Source: Rhypophila decipiens (taxonomy: Eukaryota; Ascomycota; Sordariomycetes; Sordariales; Naviculisporaceae). From it: a stretch of DNA of 64,000 bases. Positions 47,309 to 57,361 of the stretch are shown in pieces. Under the pieces are notes generated by a model that saw only the letters and a list, made by a program, of their open reading frames with translations, was not told the origin of the DNA and did no database searches. Each line of letters opens with the position of its first letter. The stretch's first letter is position 1. Both the position numbers and the translations under genes were made by a program. The stretch spans positions 124,001 through 188,000 of the forward strand of contig MU858067.1 of assembly GCA_033297075.1 (NCBI GenBank). The letters run 5' to 3'.

Positions 47309-50300
47309 ATGTGGAAGATTCCAGCTCTGCTGGCCACCTTGTTGTGGTCAGCGGTCGTCAGGTCGTATGCGCCGACTGACTCGATACAAGATGCTGTGAG
47401 CATTCCCCCGACCCTTGACTGAGACTCCATCTCCATGATTGCTAAAGACTGTGATATAGGACCCGGCACAATCCGGGTACCTCCCCGACCACAACATGGA
47501 CCCCAACGTGGTTGCTTCCTCGAGCTTTGGTATCCTCTGGTCGCAGCGAACGACCAACCCCCAAGAGGAATTCTTTGCCAAGCCACTGACCTACACTTTG
47601 AATGGAGGATCCGAGATGGTCATCACAGGGTCGACGATGAACATCGTCCGGATACACGACGCAAAGACGGGCAACCTCATAGCGTCGAGACAGCTCATGC
47701 CGCCTTTCTTGCAGCGCGACATCGGATGTAATGATATTGCGAACAATATTGGCATCGTGGGCACGCCCATCATCGACCCCGAGACGGACATCATGTACTT
47801 GTTTGCCAAGGGGTACCGAGGGGAGGCTGCTTCGGGCGGCATTGCCAATGGGATTTACAGGATGTATGCTCTTGAGCTTCCTACGCTCGCCGATGCTCCT
47901 GGGTTCCCGTATTTGATGGATGGGAACCGGGCGGATAATGATGCGTCGCGGTATTTTGTGGGCGGGACTGTCTTGCAGAGGCCGGCGCTGGCTACGATCA
48001 ATGGGGCTATCCTTGTGGCTTTTGGCGGGCATTGCGATCTTTTTAATTATACTGGCATGGTTGCTGCCGTTAGCAAAGAACCGGGTGTTGGTGTTTTGGG
48101 GTATGTTGCCCTCTTTACACACTGGTAGATTAGGACTGACAGACTTGATAGCATGTTTGCCACCGAGATTGCTCCAGGGGCACCGAGCCCTCAACCTTTG
48201 GACCTCTTTACCGAAAAGGGAGGAAAGGCCGGCATATGGCAAAGTGGCATGGGGATCGCGATCGATGGCTCGCGTGCTTTTGTTGTCACAGGAAACGGCC
48301 AGGGCCATGCGAACGGAAATGTGCCTGCCAGCGGCCGGTTACCTCTCAGCACCTTGGACGAATGCGTGGTTAACTTGGCCGTCTCGCCCGAGGGCAAGAT
48401 GTCCTTGACCGACTATTTCGAGCCGTACGATTATGTCAACATGGACGCTGCAGACCAGGACCTCGGCTCCTCAGGATTGTGTCTGCTCGATAGGGGAACG
48501 TTCAGGACAAGCGGCGTCAATCGCATTGGTGTGACGGTCGGCAAGAACTCCAAGGTCTACATCATGAACGCGGACAATCTGGGCGGTTTCAAACAGGGGC
48601 CAGGAGGTACTGATGGGGTTATCCAAACCATCAGCACGACGAACTCGGTCTTTGGCGGAGTGGGGAGCTATCCTCTGGAAGGGGGGTACTTCTACTTCAC
48701 CCCTGTGGGCGACACCACATACGCCTACAAGTTTGGGACCGACAGCTCCGGCGCGCCTTTCTTCACGCGTGCAGGCAGGACACCGACCCAGTCCGCCGGT
48801 CGCGTGGGCGTCGGTCAACCAACTATCACCACTAACAAAGGGCAGCCTGGGTCGGCTATCCTGTGGATCACTGATGTCAACACAGGTCTGAGAGCCTTCA
48901 AGGCCGTTCCCGATGCCAACGGAGTCCTGCAGCCCATCCCTCTGCCCGCTACACCAGGCATCAACAAATTCCAGCGGCCAGCATTTGGTGACGGCCGGGT
49001 ATTTGTTACTTCCAGCAATAGCATCATTGCTCTCGGCTCGCCGGTGAACCTGCCCCTGAACTGCACCGACCCGGTTGACTTTGGAAGCGTCGAGACGGGC
49101 TCGAGTGGAACGGCCACTGTCTCGTGCAGGGCCAACATTGCCATTACCAGGCTTGACGGCTGCACAACTGCCGATCCACGATTCAAATGCAACAACTCGA
49201 CTTTGCCGACTGGACCGCTCGCTGCTGGAGCGACATTTAGCTTCCCGGTTGTGTGGAACATCACCAAGGAGGCTCTTGCCACAATCGAGAACACCAGCTA
49301 TGGCAAAGTCATCCCTGGTGTCGACGGGACGGTGCTTAATCTCCACACTGTCAATAATGTTGGCGGCTTTTCGACCTCTGTCCCCGTGTCTCTTAGCGGG
49401 ACGGTCGTCAGCACAGCCCCCTTTTTGTTCATCTCGCCCGGAGAAGTCGACTTTGGAGGGTTGATTCTAGGAAGTGAACAGGCAGACCGCGGCCTATCTG
49501 GCTCGGCCAGCATCCAGAACTCGGGAAATACCGTACTGACGATTCGGGGTATCGCGTGGCGGTCAGGAGACGACGGGCCGTACACCAACGTGACATATGC
49601 CAATGGCAGGGCTTCCTTTGGCCAAGGGTTTTCTGCCTCGTCGTTCCCAGCTCCTTTGAGCACGCTGGCGCCCGGACAGACACTTGGTGTGCCGCTATAT
49701 TTTGAGGCCACGACAGCCGGATCCCGGGCTATTACTCTGACGGTTTGGTCAAATGGCGGGATCGACTTGCTTTCATTGTCAGCATCAGCGGGCAACCCTC
49801 CCGTCGCCTCCATCGCCGTCTCGACATCGGAAGGCGGCTGGAACAACAACGTACCGGTCAAACTCGACTTTGGCGATGTTCTCGGCGGGAGGACCGTCAC
49901 TCGACAGATTCGGATCTGCAACTCGGGCGGTTCCGTTCTGACCATCACCAAGTCCAAGCCTCCCAGTTCGGCTCAACTGACGGCCACAGATCCGCATGGC
50001 GAGTTCCTCGAGGGACAGAAGATTGCAATCGGAGAGTGCGCCTACGGCACCGTGGCTGTCTACGCCGGCACGATGCAGCCCAACCGGCCAGCGCAGCGAA
50101 TCAGCCTTGTCTGGGTGCTCAACACCGACGGCCAGGACGCCCTCAACCCCTCACGAGAATTTGGTGTTCGCGAGGTTGCCGCCTCGGTTACGATTGTCTC
50201 TCGACAAGTCGGCCCTCTGCTGCCCAGCGGACAAGGGCGATACCAATGGACGGGCTGTTTCAGGGACAATGAAGGGCGGAACTTGGCGCATCAAGTCAAT

Positions 50301-51868
50301 AACGGCGCTCAACAAGCCACGAATACGAATGATCAGTGCCAGAAACTCTGCTTTGCGGCGGGCTACACGTTTGCCGGGACGCAGTACCACTCCGAGTGCT
50401 GGTGTGACAATGTGATTAGGAGACCCGAGAGCTACACCAACGACACGCTGAATCGCTGCACTTTTACGTGCACTGGCGATGCGACAGAGTCATGCGGAGG
50501 GGACGGCGGTTATGTCAGTCTGTATGCCGACACCACCAAGTTTGATATCGACGAGTTTTGGGATACGATTCCGGATGCACCCAAGTCGACTCCGACGTCC
50601 ACGGCTGTTATCATCTCGACTACGTCTACCAGCTCGACGTCCACTAGTAAAAGGTCATCGACTACTTCGAGTAGCTCGACGACGCCCAATCCGCCAGTTT
50701 TGCCGGTACTGCCCACCACTAGTACGAGTACTACCACGACTTCAACACGCAGTGCGACTTCAACTTCATCCACCTCGTCCACTCGATCGAGCTCATCGAC
50801 ATCTACCACGTCTACTAGATCTTCGACGTCTAGCACATCCAGTGCTCCCACTACATCCACCACTTCAAGCAGGACAACGTCAACCACATCAACAACCACC
50901 ACCTCCATAATATCACCGCTAAATCCAAGCCAGCAAGCCGTGGTCGACAACCAATGGGACTACATCGGCTGCCACCTAGGCAGCCACAACGGCGACCGTC
51001 CGCTAATCACAACCAGCACAGCCGCAGACTCAATGACGCTCGAGTCCTGCGCGTCCTTTTGCTCAGACTACAACTTCTTCGGCACAGAATTCGGACGGGA
51101 ATGCTACTGCGGTTCCACCTTCGACAGCGCCGTCCTCAAGACCAACGAGCAAGAATGCGGCGTCCCCTGCGCGGCCAATCCCGCTCAGCAATGCGGCGCT
51201 GGCTTGCGTCTCTCTGTCTTTCGTAACCGCGTGCCCCAGCTACTCCCCGCGGGACCGTCTCATGTCCCGAGGGCGGGTGACTTTGCCTATATGGGATGTT
51301 ACTCTGAGGCTGCGAACGGGCGGGCCTTGAATGTTGTGACGTTTGCGAGCGATGACATGACTGTTGAGCTGTGTGCTGCTTTTTGTGATGCACGGGGGAC
51401 TCAGCTTATGGGCGTCGAGTATTCGAGGGAGTGCTACTGCGGGAATGTCCTTGGGCAGGGGTCGACGCTGCAGGCTTCTTCAATGTGTAACATGCTCTGC
51501 AAGGGGAATGAAATGACGTTTTGTGGTGCGGGGGGGAGATTGGATTTGTATAGCTACTCGCCTGCTGTTGCTGTTACGACCACGTCGTCGTCGACTAGCT
51601 CGATGAGAACGAGTTCGTCTAGTAGGAGCTCGAGCAGTAGCACCAGTTCGACGACGACGACTTCTTCAACTCGGTCCTCGTCGTCGTCGTCGACTACCAC
51701 GTCAACATCAAGCTCTAGAAGCTCATCCTCCACCTCGACTTCTTCCAGAACCTCAACTTCTTCTACCTCTACGTCAACAACAACCAGAACATCATCATCC
51801 TCAACTTCCAGCTCGACGTCGTCGTCGCGATCCTCTACTTCTACTTCAACCTCATCCTCTCGATCCTC

Positions 51869-51900
<32 letters not shown>

Positions 51901-52433
51901 CCACCAGTAGTCCGAGCTTAACAACCCGATCAAGCACCACCTCCACGCCATCCCGAACCAGCACCGGCCCAACCGCATCCTCCACAAACGGCTACCACCT
52001 AATAGGCTGCTTCTCAGACACATCCGCAGGCCACGCCCTCCCCCACCTAGTATCCAACACCTCCATGACCCCCGAGCTCTGCATAGCGCACGCCAATCAA
52101 CTCTACTCCAGCTCTTCCCTGACCGCCGCACCTGCCCCAACACCCCCCGCCAGACTTCCCTACTTGTTTCTAGAATACCACCACGAATGCTACGGCGGCT
52201 CGTCGTTGGATTTCCAGGGGAGCGCGGTGACCTCGCTGCTGGGGACCAAGGCCTGTCAGGATTACTGCTACGGGAGTGTGCGGACGTTTGTCAACACGAA
52301 CGGTGTGCAGACTACTACAACGGGAACGGCGAATATGTGTGGTGGTGCTGGGCAGTTTAATCTCTATGCGCTTGAGACTAATGTGCCCTTTCCGACCACG
52401 GGCGGGCCGATGGTTAGTGTTACTGCTGTTTAA
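47309..52433 (+). CDS. Secreted quinoprotein-like propeller protein with Ig-like repeats and four WSC domains
   Basis: Three exons, 47309-47395, 47460-48100 and 48152-52433, give 1669 residues. The first exon encodes a signal peptide (MWKIPALLATLLWSAVVRSYA). Residues ~30-545 carry repeated strands of PQQ-like beta-propeller type (GIVGTPIIDPETDIMYLFAKG, GVTVGKNSKVYIMNADNLGG, ILWITDVNTGLRAFKA). Three Ig-like, ASH/choice-of-anchor-type repeats start near 545, 668 and 811, each with a DFG segment (VDFGSVETGS, VDFGGLILGS, LDFGDVLGG). WSC domains, eight-Cys putative carbohydrate-binding modules, lie at about 938-1030, 1177-1270, 1287-1380 and 1523-1653. Long Ser/Thr runs, probably O-glycosylated, separate the first from the second and the third from the fourth. 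No membrane segment or GPI signal closes the protein, so it is probably secreted or wall-associated. Enzymatic activity of the propeller cannot be judged. Confidence 0.85.
50593..50915 (+). repeat. Ser/Thr-codon low-complexity linker 1
   Basis: Imperfect TCN/ACN/AGY codon runs encode an almost pure Ser/Thr linker between the first and second WSC domains. Its Thr/Ser content suggests dense O-mannosylation and an extended stalk. Confidence 0.8.
51580..51985 (+). repeat. Ser/Thr-codon low-complexity linker 2
   Basis: A second, longer Ser/Thr linker separates WSC domains three and four. It includes a pure (ACA/ACC) Thr run at about 51870-51903, likely length-variable between strains. Confidence 0.8.
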
Positions 52434-53286
52434 TTCAAACACCTTTATGGGAAAGGGGTGTTAATGATGCTCTTTTATCTGTTGTAATCGTTAATGAATC
52501 TTTCTTGTTACGTTTCTTTTTAATTGAATTCACTTATATAGAAGGAAGGAAGGATATACACGTTCCCTTTTTTTTTCTCTTTTTTTTCTCTTTTTTTTTC
52601 TATCATATTCTGGAGTAGGTTGTTTCTTGGGCAAGTATGCAGGAGGATGGATGGATGGATAGGAAGGGACAAAAGCGAGCGGGATGGGATGCACATAGAT
52701 ATTGAGTGAGACTACTCAAAATACCATTACATTACCCATTTTATTATTCACAGTGCTGCCATCCATCCATTATCCATTCACACACTTTTACGTAAATCTG
52801 CAATGCATGTGTTGATAAGGGGCCCTTGGTTTGTCGACGTCATGGTTTGGGTTGTTCTCAAATTCATCATTGTGCGTCGAGGACCTTCAAATTATACCTA
52901 GACTTTTACTTTTGATTGATTTCAATTTCTTTGACATCCCCCTTCCTGGCTTTAGTCCTCTGGTCTTTTGAAGTTGAATGTATTGTTAAGTGAATATGCA
53001 AGCGTACCTAAATAATATAACGGTACAATTTATCCCCTTCCCAGGTCATAAATCGTTCACCTACCTAGTATATACAATTTGGGGCTCTTCTGCCCAGGAC
53101 CAGGAATCGCTCGATCCAAACTACCCAATAGAGCATAACGCCGTCCAAACCGGTCATTGTCCCAATAAGACATTGCTTTTCCTAATCGACCTCTTGTCAT
53201 GAGCATGCTGGATTATCATCAGGCCAATATCGTCAGCTGGCCCCAAGAGCCAGCCCGCGTTTTTCCCCAACGTCTCTCTCTGTATA
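52434..53286. other. Convergent intergenic region with pyrimidine tract
   Basis: This 850 bp separates two convergent 3' ends. It contains a T/CT tract at 52565-52601 and GGAT/ATCC short iterations near 52650 and 52760. No coding frame of note. Confidence 0.5.
52565..52601 (+). repeat. Poly-T / CT-interrupted tract
   Basis: Three T runs of 8-11 bases separated by CTC or CTCTT form a pyrimidine tract just downstream of the WSC gene. It may lie in or near the transcript's 3' end. Confidence 0.7.
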
Positions 53287-54325
53287 TCAATCTCGCCATT
53301 CACGTTGGTACTCGTTACTATCCCTCTCCATAAGCGGAACACCCTGCTCTTTATCATCCTGATTCTCCTTCTTGCCCTTCTTCTTGCCAAACCGCTTCGT
53401 CTTGCCGAGATACCTCCGACTCTTGCCCATGACATTACCCAGCCCGATACGGCGGATCTTGCGGTTCCAAAACGAAATCCCAATCACCATCAGAAACAGA
53501 CCGCCGAAAACGGCAGGTATTCCAATGTAAAGCACCTTGCCAGTCGGGTCGTTTGGATGATGCGCCGGTCTCTTGTACTTTGGCCGTGCCTGTACCGTGG
53601 GGCCTGGGATGGTTGCCGTGTATGTCTTGTTTACTGGTACCGCGAGCTGGAGGTATATCGGCACTCCCTCAAGGTTTCTCCTGTTATAGAGCTCCTTCCA
53701 GTAGGTCCATTGGTAGAAGCCCCGCTCTGGTTCGATGTCGGGGGATGCAAAGGCCTCGTCTTTGTAGTCGGTGTCGTAGAAGCCTTTTACTTTGACTTTT
53801 GACTTTGTTCCGTTTAGGTAGGTGATGTCCCATGCGACTGTTGTGCGAGGAAACAAGGGTTAGCAGCCACTTGGTATCAGCAGGCGACCTGACGGGATGA
53901 AACTGACCAAAGTAATTTACTCCGGCATATAAAGTCTGATTCTTGGTGGGGAGGCAAAAAGGTTTCGTCGCCGGATCGGGCTTTGAGCAGCGGATGAACG
54001 AGCCCTCGCCGTGCTTGTCGGCCGTTGGTACAGCACTGCCGGTCGAAGTAGTGCGATCAAAGTGTATTGTGGTGGTGAAGATGGTGCCCGTGAGGTGGTA
54101 CGGCATCGCGTCCTTGATCGTGGGGGTTCCATCGATGGTTGTCGCCACGGGTGTCACTGTCGCGGCTACATGGTCACGGTTGACCGTCACCCAGGCGGGC
54201 GGTAATTCGACCGTTGTGGTAGGGGCAAGAGTGGTGGTGGTGCTAGTCGTCGTTGCGGGCGACCCCCAAAATGGCCATAGGGCTGCTCGGACGGCCAATG
54301 TGGCCAGCGGCGCGACGTTCGGCAT
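53287..54325 (-). CDS. Single-pass membrane protein of unknown function
   Basis: Two exons, 54325-53908 and 53837-53287, give 322 residues; the 70-nt intron has a GCTAAC branch site. The N terminus is moderately hydrophobic (LATLAVRAALWPFWG) and may be a signal peptide. A Thr-rich segment and a lumenal or extracellular domain with N-glycosylation sites follow (NQTLYAG, NGTKS, NKTYT), containing the spliced VAWDITYLNGTKSKVK and the aromatic RGFYQWTYWKELYN. One strong membrane segment spans about 241-263. The short C-terminal tail is very basic (KSRRYLGKTKRFGKKKGKK) and ends acidic. The layout is type I: outside N terminus, cytosolic basic tail. I do not recognise a named family. It lies downstream of the oxygenase gene on the same strand, with a 493-bp gap. 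Confidence 0.82.
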
Positions 54326-54818
54326 GGCGGGAGGGATGGGATTTCAAAAGCCGGAAGGTTCGGGGGAATGACGGAAGGCTTGTGAGTTGTAAGTTGGCCA
54401 AGAAAATAACGTCCGCAGTTGCATGAGATTGGGAGTTGGCCAGCAATTGCGCTTCCAAAAAAACGGTCAAGTGGATGAAAGCGGCGACGAGCAAGTATAA
54501 AAAAGGAACGGACGGCCGACTTGACTCGGACCTTTGCATAACCATTAATCGAGGGAATTTCTACACAAGAGACGGTCGGTGGCGTCCTAGACTTCTTAGC
54601 ATGTGGACCGCGATGTCACTGGAACGGCGCGGCATAATCAACTGCCAGTGAGTGCAGGGGCTCCCCCTAACAATTGGCGGGAGGACCGGCTTCTTTGCCA
54701 AGAATTCTCCGTGACCGTCAAGGTTCCTATAAATCCCAGCGCATGCCACCACAGCATATAAACTTCAATTGAAAAATCCAAAAGAAATCGAAATTCATAA
54801 ATACTGTCTGTCAATCCC
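54326..54818. other. Intergenic region between oxygenase and membrane-protein genes
   Basis: This 493-bp tandem gap (both genes on the minus strand) holds the oxygenase 3' end and the promoter of the membrane-protein gene. Nothing else was recognised. Confidence 0.5.
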
Positions 54819-56086
54819 TCAAGAAACCGTATTCTTTGCCACGATTCCCCTCGCAAACTCCCCAAAGGTAATGTGCTGCTCCATATCCACCTCGTCCCCG
54901 AGGTTGGGCTGAGTAAACACGGCCAGCGTGTTCCGCGCAATCCGGCCATCGCTCAGCGCAGCACGCGCGCCTCGCACAAAGTGCGGGACAGCCTTGAACT
55001 TGCCACCGGTGATGCGCTCGAGTGCTTCGCCGGTCTGGAACGCAATACAGTCGCGAGGTATCTTGACTTGCACCGTCTCGCCGGTCCGAGATTTGATGTA
55101 GAGCCCTGCCGCCGGGTCCGGTGATGTTGCGAGCTCTGGGAGCGGCGCCAGGACTGCTTCCGAGGTGGCTCCCTCCTTGGGTTCAAACGGCGCGACTATC
55201 GGGTTCGTAGCCGCCTCGTCGACAAACATGGCCGATGTGAGACCCGTCAGACACCCATGGTCAAGGTGTGTCGCGCACCAGTCGTCCTCATCTTGCTCGC
55301 TATCGCCGTTGGCCATTTCTTTGGCCGAAGTCGGTGCAGCAGTCGCGCCGGCTTCCTCGGGGAAGTAATGAAGCAGGCGAGCCTTGGTTGTAGTTGACGT
55401 GCTCACAACCTTCTCGAGGTACGCGCTGGGATAAGCCGGGACCTTGTTCTCAGCAAAACGATCACACGCACGCGCGACCAGAACGGCCACGTCGATGATC
55501 AGACTGCACAGCTGCTCAAGAGCAGGTTTAAACCCAGGCAAGGTAGCTTCCTCGGGCCATATGTTGGGTGACAAGTATTCCGGGAAGTTGTCAGTGTTGA
55601 ATTGCTCGGTTGGAGCAGCGCATGACAGCGATTTGTCGACGTAAAAGGCACAGTTGGCATAGAAGGAGCCCTTGAGTGTGTCTATTTGGCCATTCTTGAG
55701 TGTCTCCTTCCCAAGGGACCAGCCAGTCAAGTACTTGGCCTTTTCATTCTCGAGCTTGTCTAGTTCGTGTTAACAGAATTCATTATGATCCCGCGGTCAA
55801 CGATATAAACGTACCAAGCTCTGACTTGGGGAGGTTTCCAAGGTACGAAGAGTACGAGAGGACCCTGTGCCTTAGCTCCACGAATTCTGGTGGAACATCT
55901 TTGACAACCAAGATGCCCAACGAGTCAGGCCCGAATGCCTGTTCGAGGGTCTCAAACGACACCGTTCCTAAGGCAACGTTAGTCTTGTTTACTTTTCCTT
56001 TATTCTCTTTTCTTGGAGACTGAGGTCAGCATACCATTCTTCAGGTCTTGAAGTGACACTGTAACAGCTTGAGCGATTGGCGCCAT
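54819..56086 (-). CDS. 2-oxoglutarate/Fe(II)-dependent oxygenase (clavaminate/isopenicillin N synthase-like)
   Basis: These enzymes use non-haem iron, 2-oxoglutarate and O2 to hydroxylate or otherwise oxidise small molecules or proteins. Three exons, 56086-56035, 55967-55815 and 55759-54819, give 381 residues; the introns are 67 and 55 nt and the first has an ACTAAC branch site. The N-terminal part resembles DIOX_N (SFETLEQAFGPDSLGILVVKDVP). The catalytic jelly-roll has WCATHLDHGCLTGLTS, giving the His233-X-Asp235 iron pair, then GLYIKSRTGETVQV and IPRDCIAFQTGEALERITGG. AVPHFVRGAR supplies the distal iron His328, and an Arg at ~341-344 probably binds the 2-oxoglutarate carboxylate in place of the classic RXS. 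A Gly/Ser/Asp/Glu-rich loop interrupts the region before the HXD. The substrate cannot be predicted. It is divergently paired with the FRG1-like gene. Confidence 0.85.
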
Positions 56087-56418
56087 CTTGAGGCGATTAC
56101 GGGATGACGAGTATACGGCTTCTACGTAGACCTCATGGATAAGAACAGTTCTTGCAAGTCTCTATGATATTTATGGGTTATCACCAGAACTAGACAACCG
56201 ACGCCAAGCGACCGGAGGCTGCCGACACCTCTGTGACCTGCCCGAGAGGGAAGCCCCTCCGTGGTGGAGGCGGCGACTTCGGTTAGGTGGGGTCTATGCC
56301 GCCAAGCCTCCCGCTCTTATCGATAAGCCAAGGTGTTCATGCATGTTGACGTTCGATCCTCATGTGGGAGTCTCCACAACGAATTGCGACAAACTAAACA
56401 ACGACGGCAAAGATCAAG
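56087..56418. promoter_or_regulatory. Compact bidirectional promoter (oxygenase / FRG1-like)
   Basis: Only 332 bp separate two divergent start codons, so both promoters and 5' UTRs must share this sequence. Such spacing often goes with co-regulation, which is inferred here. I see no decisive core-promoter motif. Confidence 0.5.
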
Positions 56419-57361
56419 ATGGTCAAGGCACTCACATTCAAAGGCGAGAAAAAGCCCAAAAAGAGGAAGCGCACCGAAGCTAGTGATTCCGCAGCACAAG
56501 ATGAGGACGGTGATAGCAAGAAACAAGTCAAAAGAAGCGACGACGTAAACGAAGATGCGAGCGCAGAGCCAGAGCAGGACGACAGCTGGGTATCAGCCGA
56601 CACAGTCAACGATGTCTCCGGCCCTATCATGATTGTCCTCCCGACGGAACCCCCCAGCGCACTGGCATGCGACACTATCGGCAAAGTCTTTACCATCCCG
56701 ATCGAGAATATTGTGGACGGGAACCCGTCGAGCGCAGAGCCGCATGATGTGCGCCAGGTCTGGGTGGCCAACAAGATTGCTGGGACCGAGAATTATCGCT
56801 TCAAGGGGCATCATGGGAAGTAAGTTGACATACATACATACAATCATTTCAAATCCCACTTTCACATGCCCCATACTAACCACCTACCTACCTCACAGAT
56901 TCCTAAGCTGCGACAAGTTCGGCATATTCTCCGCAACCTCCGACGCAGTCTCGCCCCTCGAAACATTCGTCCTCCTCCCGACAGCAGACACCCCGGGCAC
57001 CTTCCAGATCCAGACCCTACGCGAGACGTTCCTCACCGTTAAAGAACCATCCAGCAGCAAGTCGACGATAGCAGCATCAACAGCCAAAGTGCCCCCCGCA
57101 GAAGTCCGCGGCGACGCGACGGAGATGACCTTTTGCACAACGCTGCGGATCAGGATGCAGGCGCGGTTCAAGCCGCGGATCAAGGCGTCCAAGGAGGAAA
57201 AGGCGCGCGAGAAGATTACGAGGAGCGAGCTGGAGTCCGCGGTGGGGAGGAGGTTAACCGAGGACGAGGTGAAACGGCTCAAGCGCGCGAGGAGGGAAGG
57301 GGATTATCACGAGGTGCTGCTTGATATCAAGGTTAAGAGCAAGCATGACAAGTATAGCTAG
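56419..57361 (+). CDS. FRG1: FRG1-like protein
   Basis: FRG1 proteins are nuclear/nucleolar, actin-bundling-fold proteins linked to RNA processing in animals. Two exons, 56419-56819 and 56899-57361, are joined by a 79-nt intron (GTAAGT donor, ATACTAAC branch site, ACAG acceptor), giving 287 residues. The N terminus is very basic (FKGEKKPKKRKR), likely a nuclear localisation signal, followed by an acidic stretch. The beta-trefoil region has VWVANKIAGTENYRFKGHHGKFLSCDKFG when spliced, then SPLETFVLLPT and FQIQTLRETFLTVKE, matching FRG1 order. The C-terminal part is Lys/Arg/Glu-rich (FKPRIKASKEEKAREKITRSELE) and ends LLDIKVKSKHDKYS. Length is slightly over the animal protein (about 258 residues). 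Confidence 0.88.

Noticed and set aside
48471..49346. 291-codon frame opposite the WSC/propeller gene.
   Set aside because: Antisense shadow of a confidently spliced gene; no domain of its own.
51554..51985. Acidic/Val-rich frame opposite the second Ser/Thr linker.
   Set aside because: Direct by-product of reading Ser/Thr codon repeats on the other strand.
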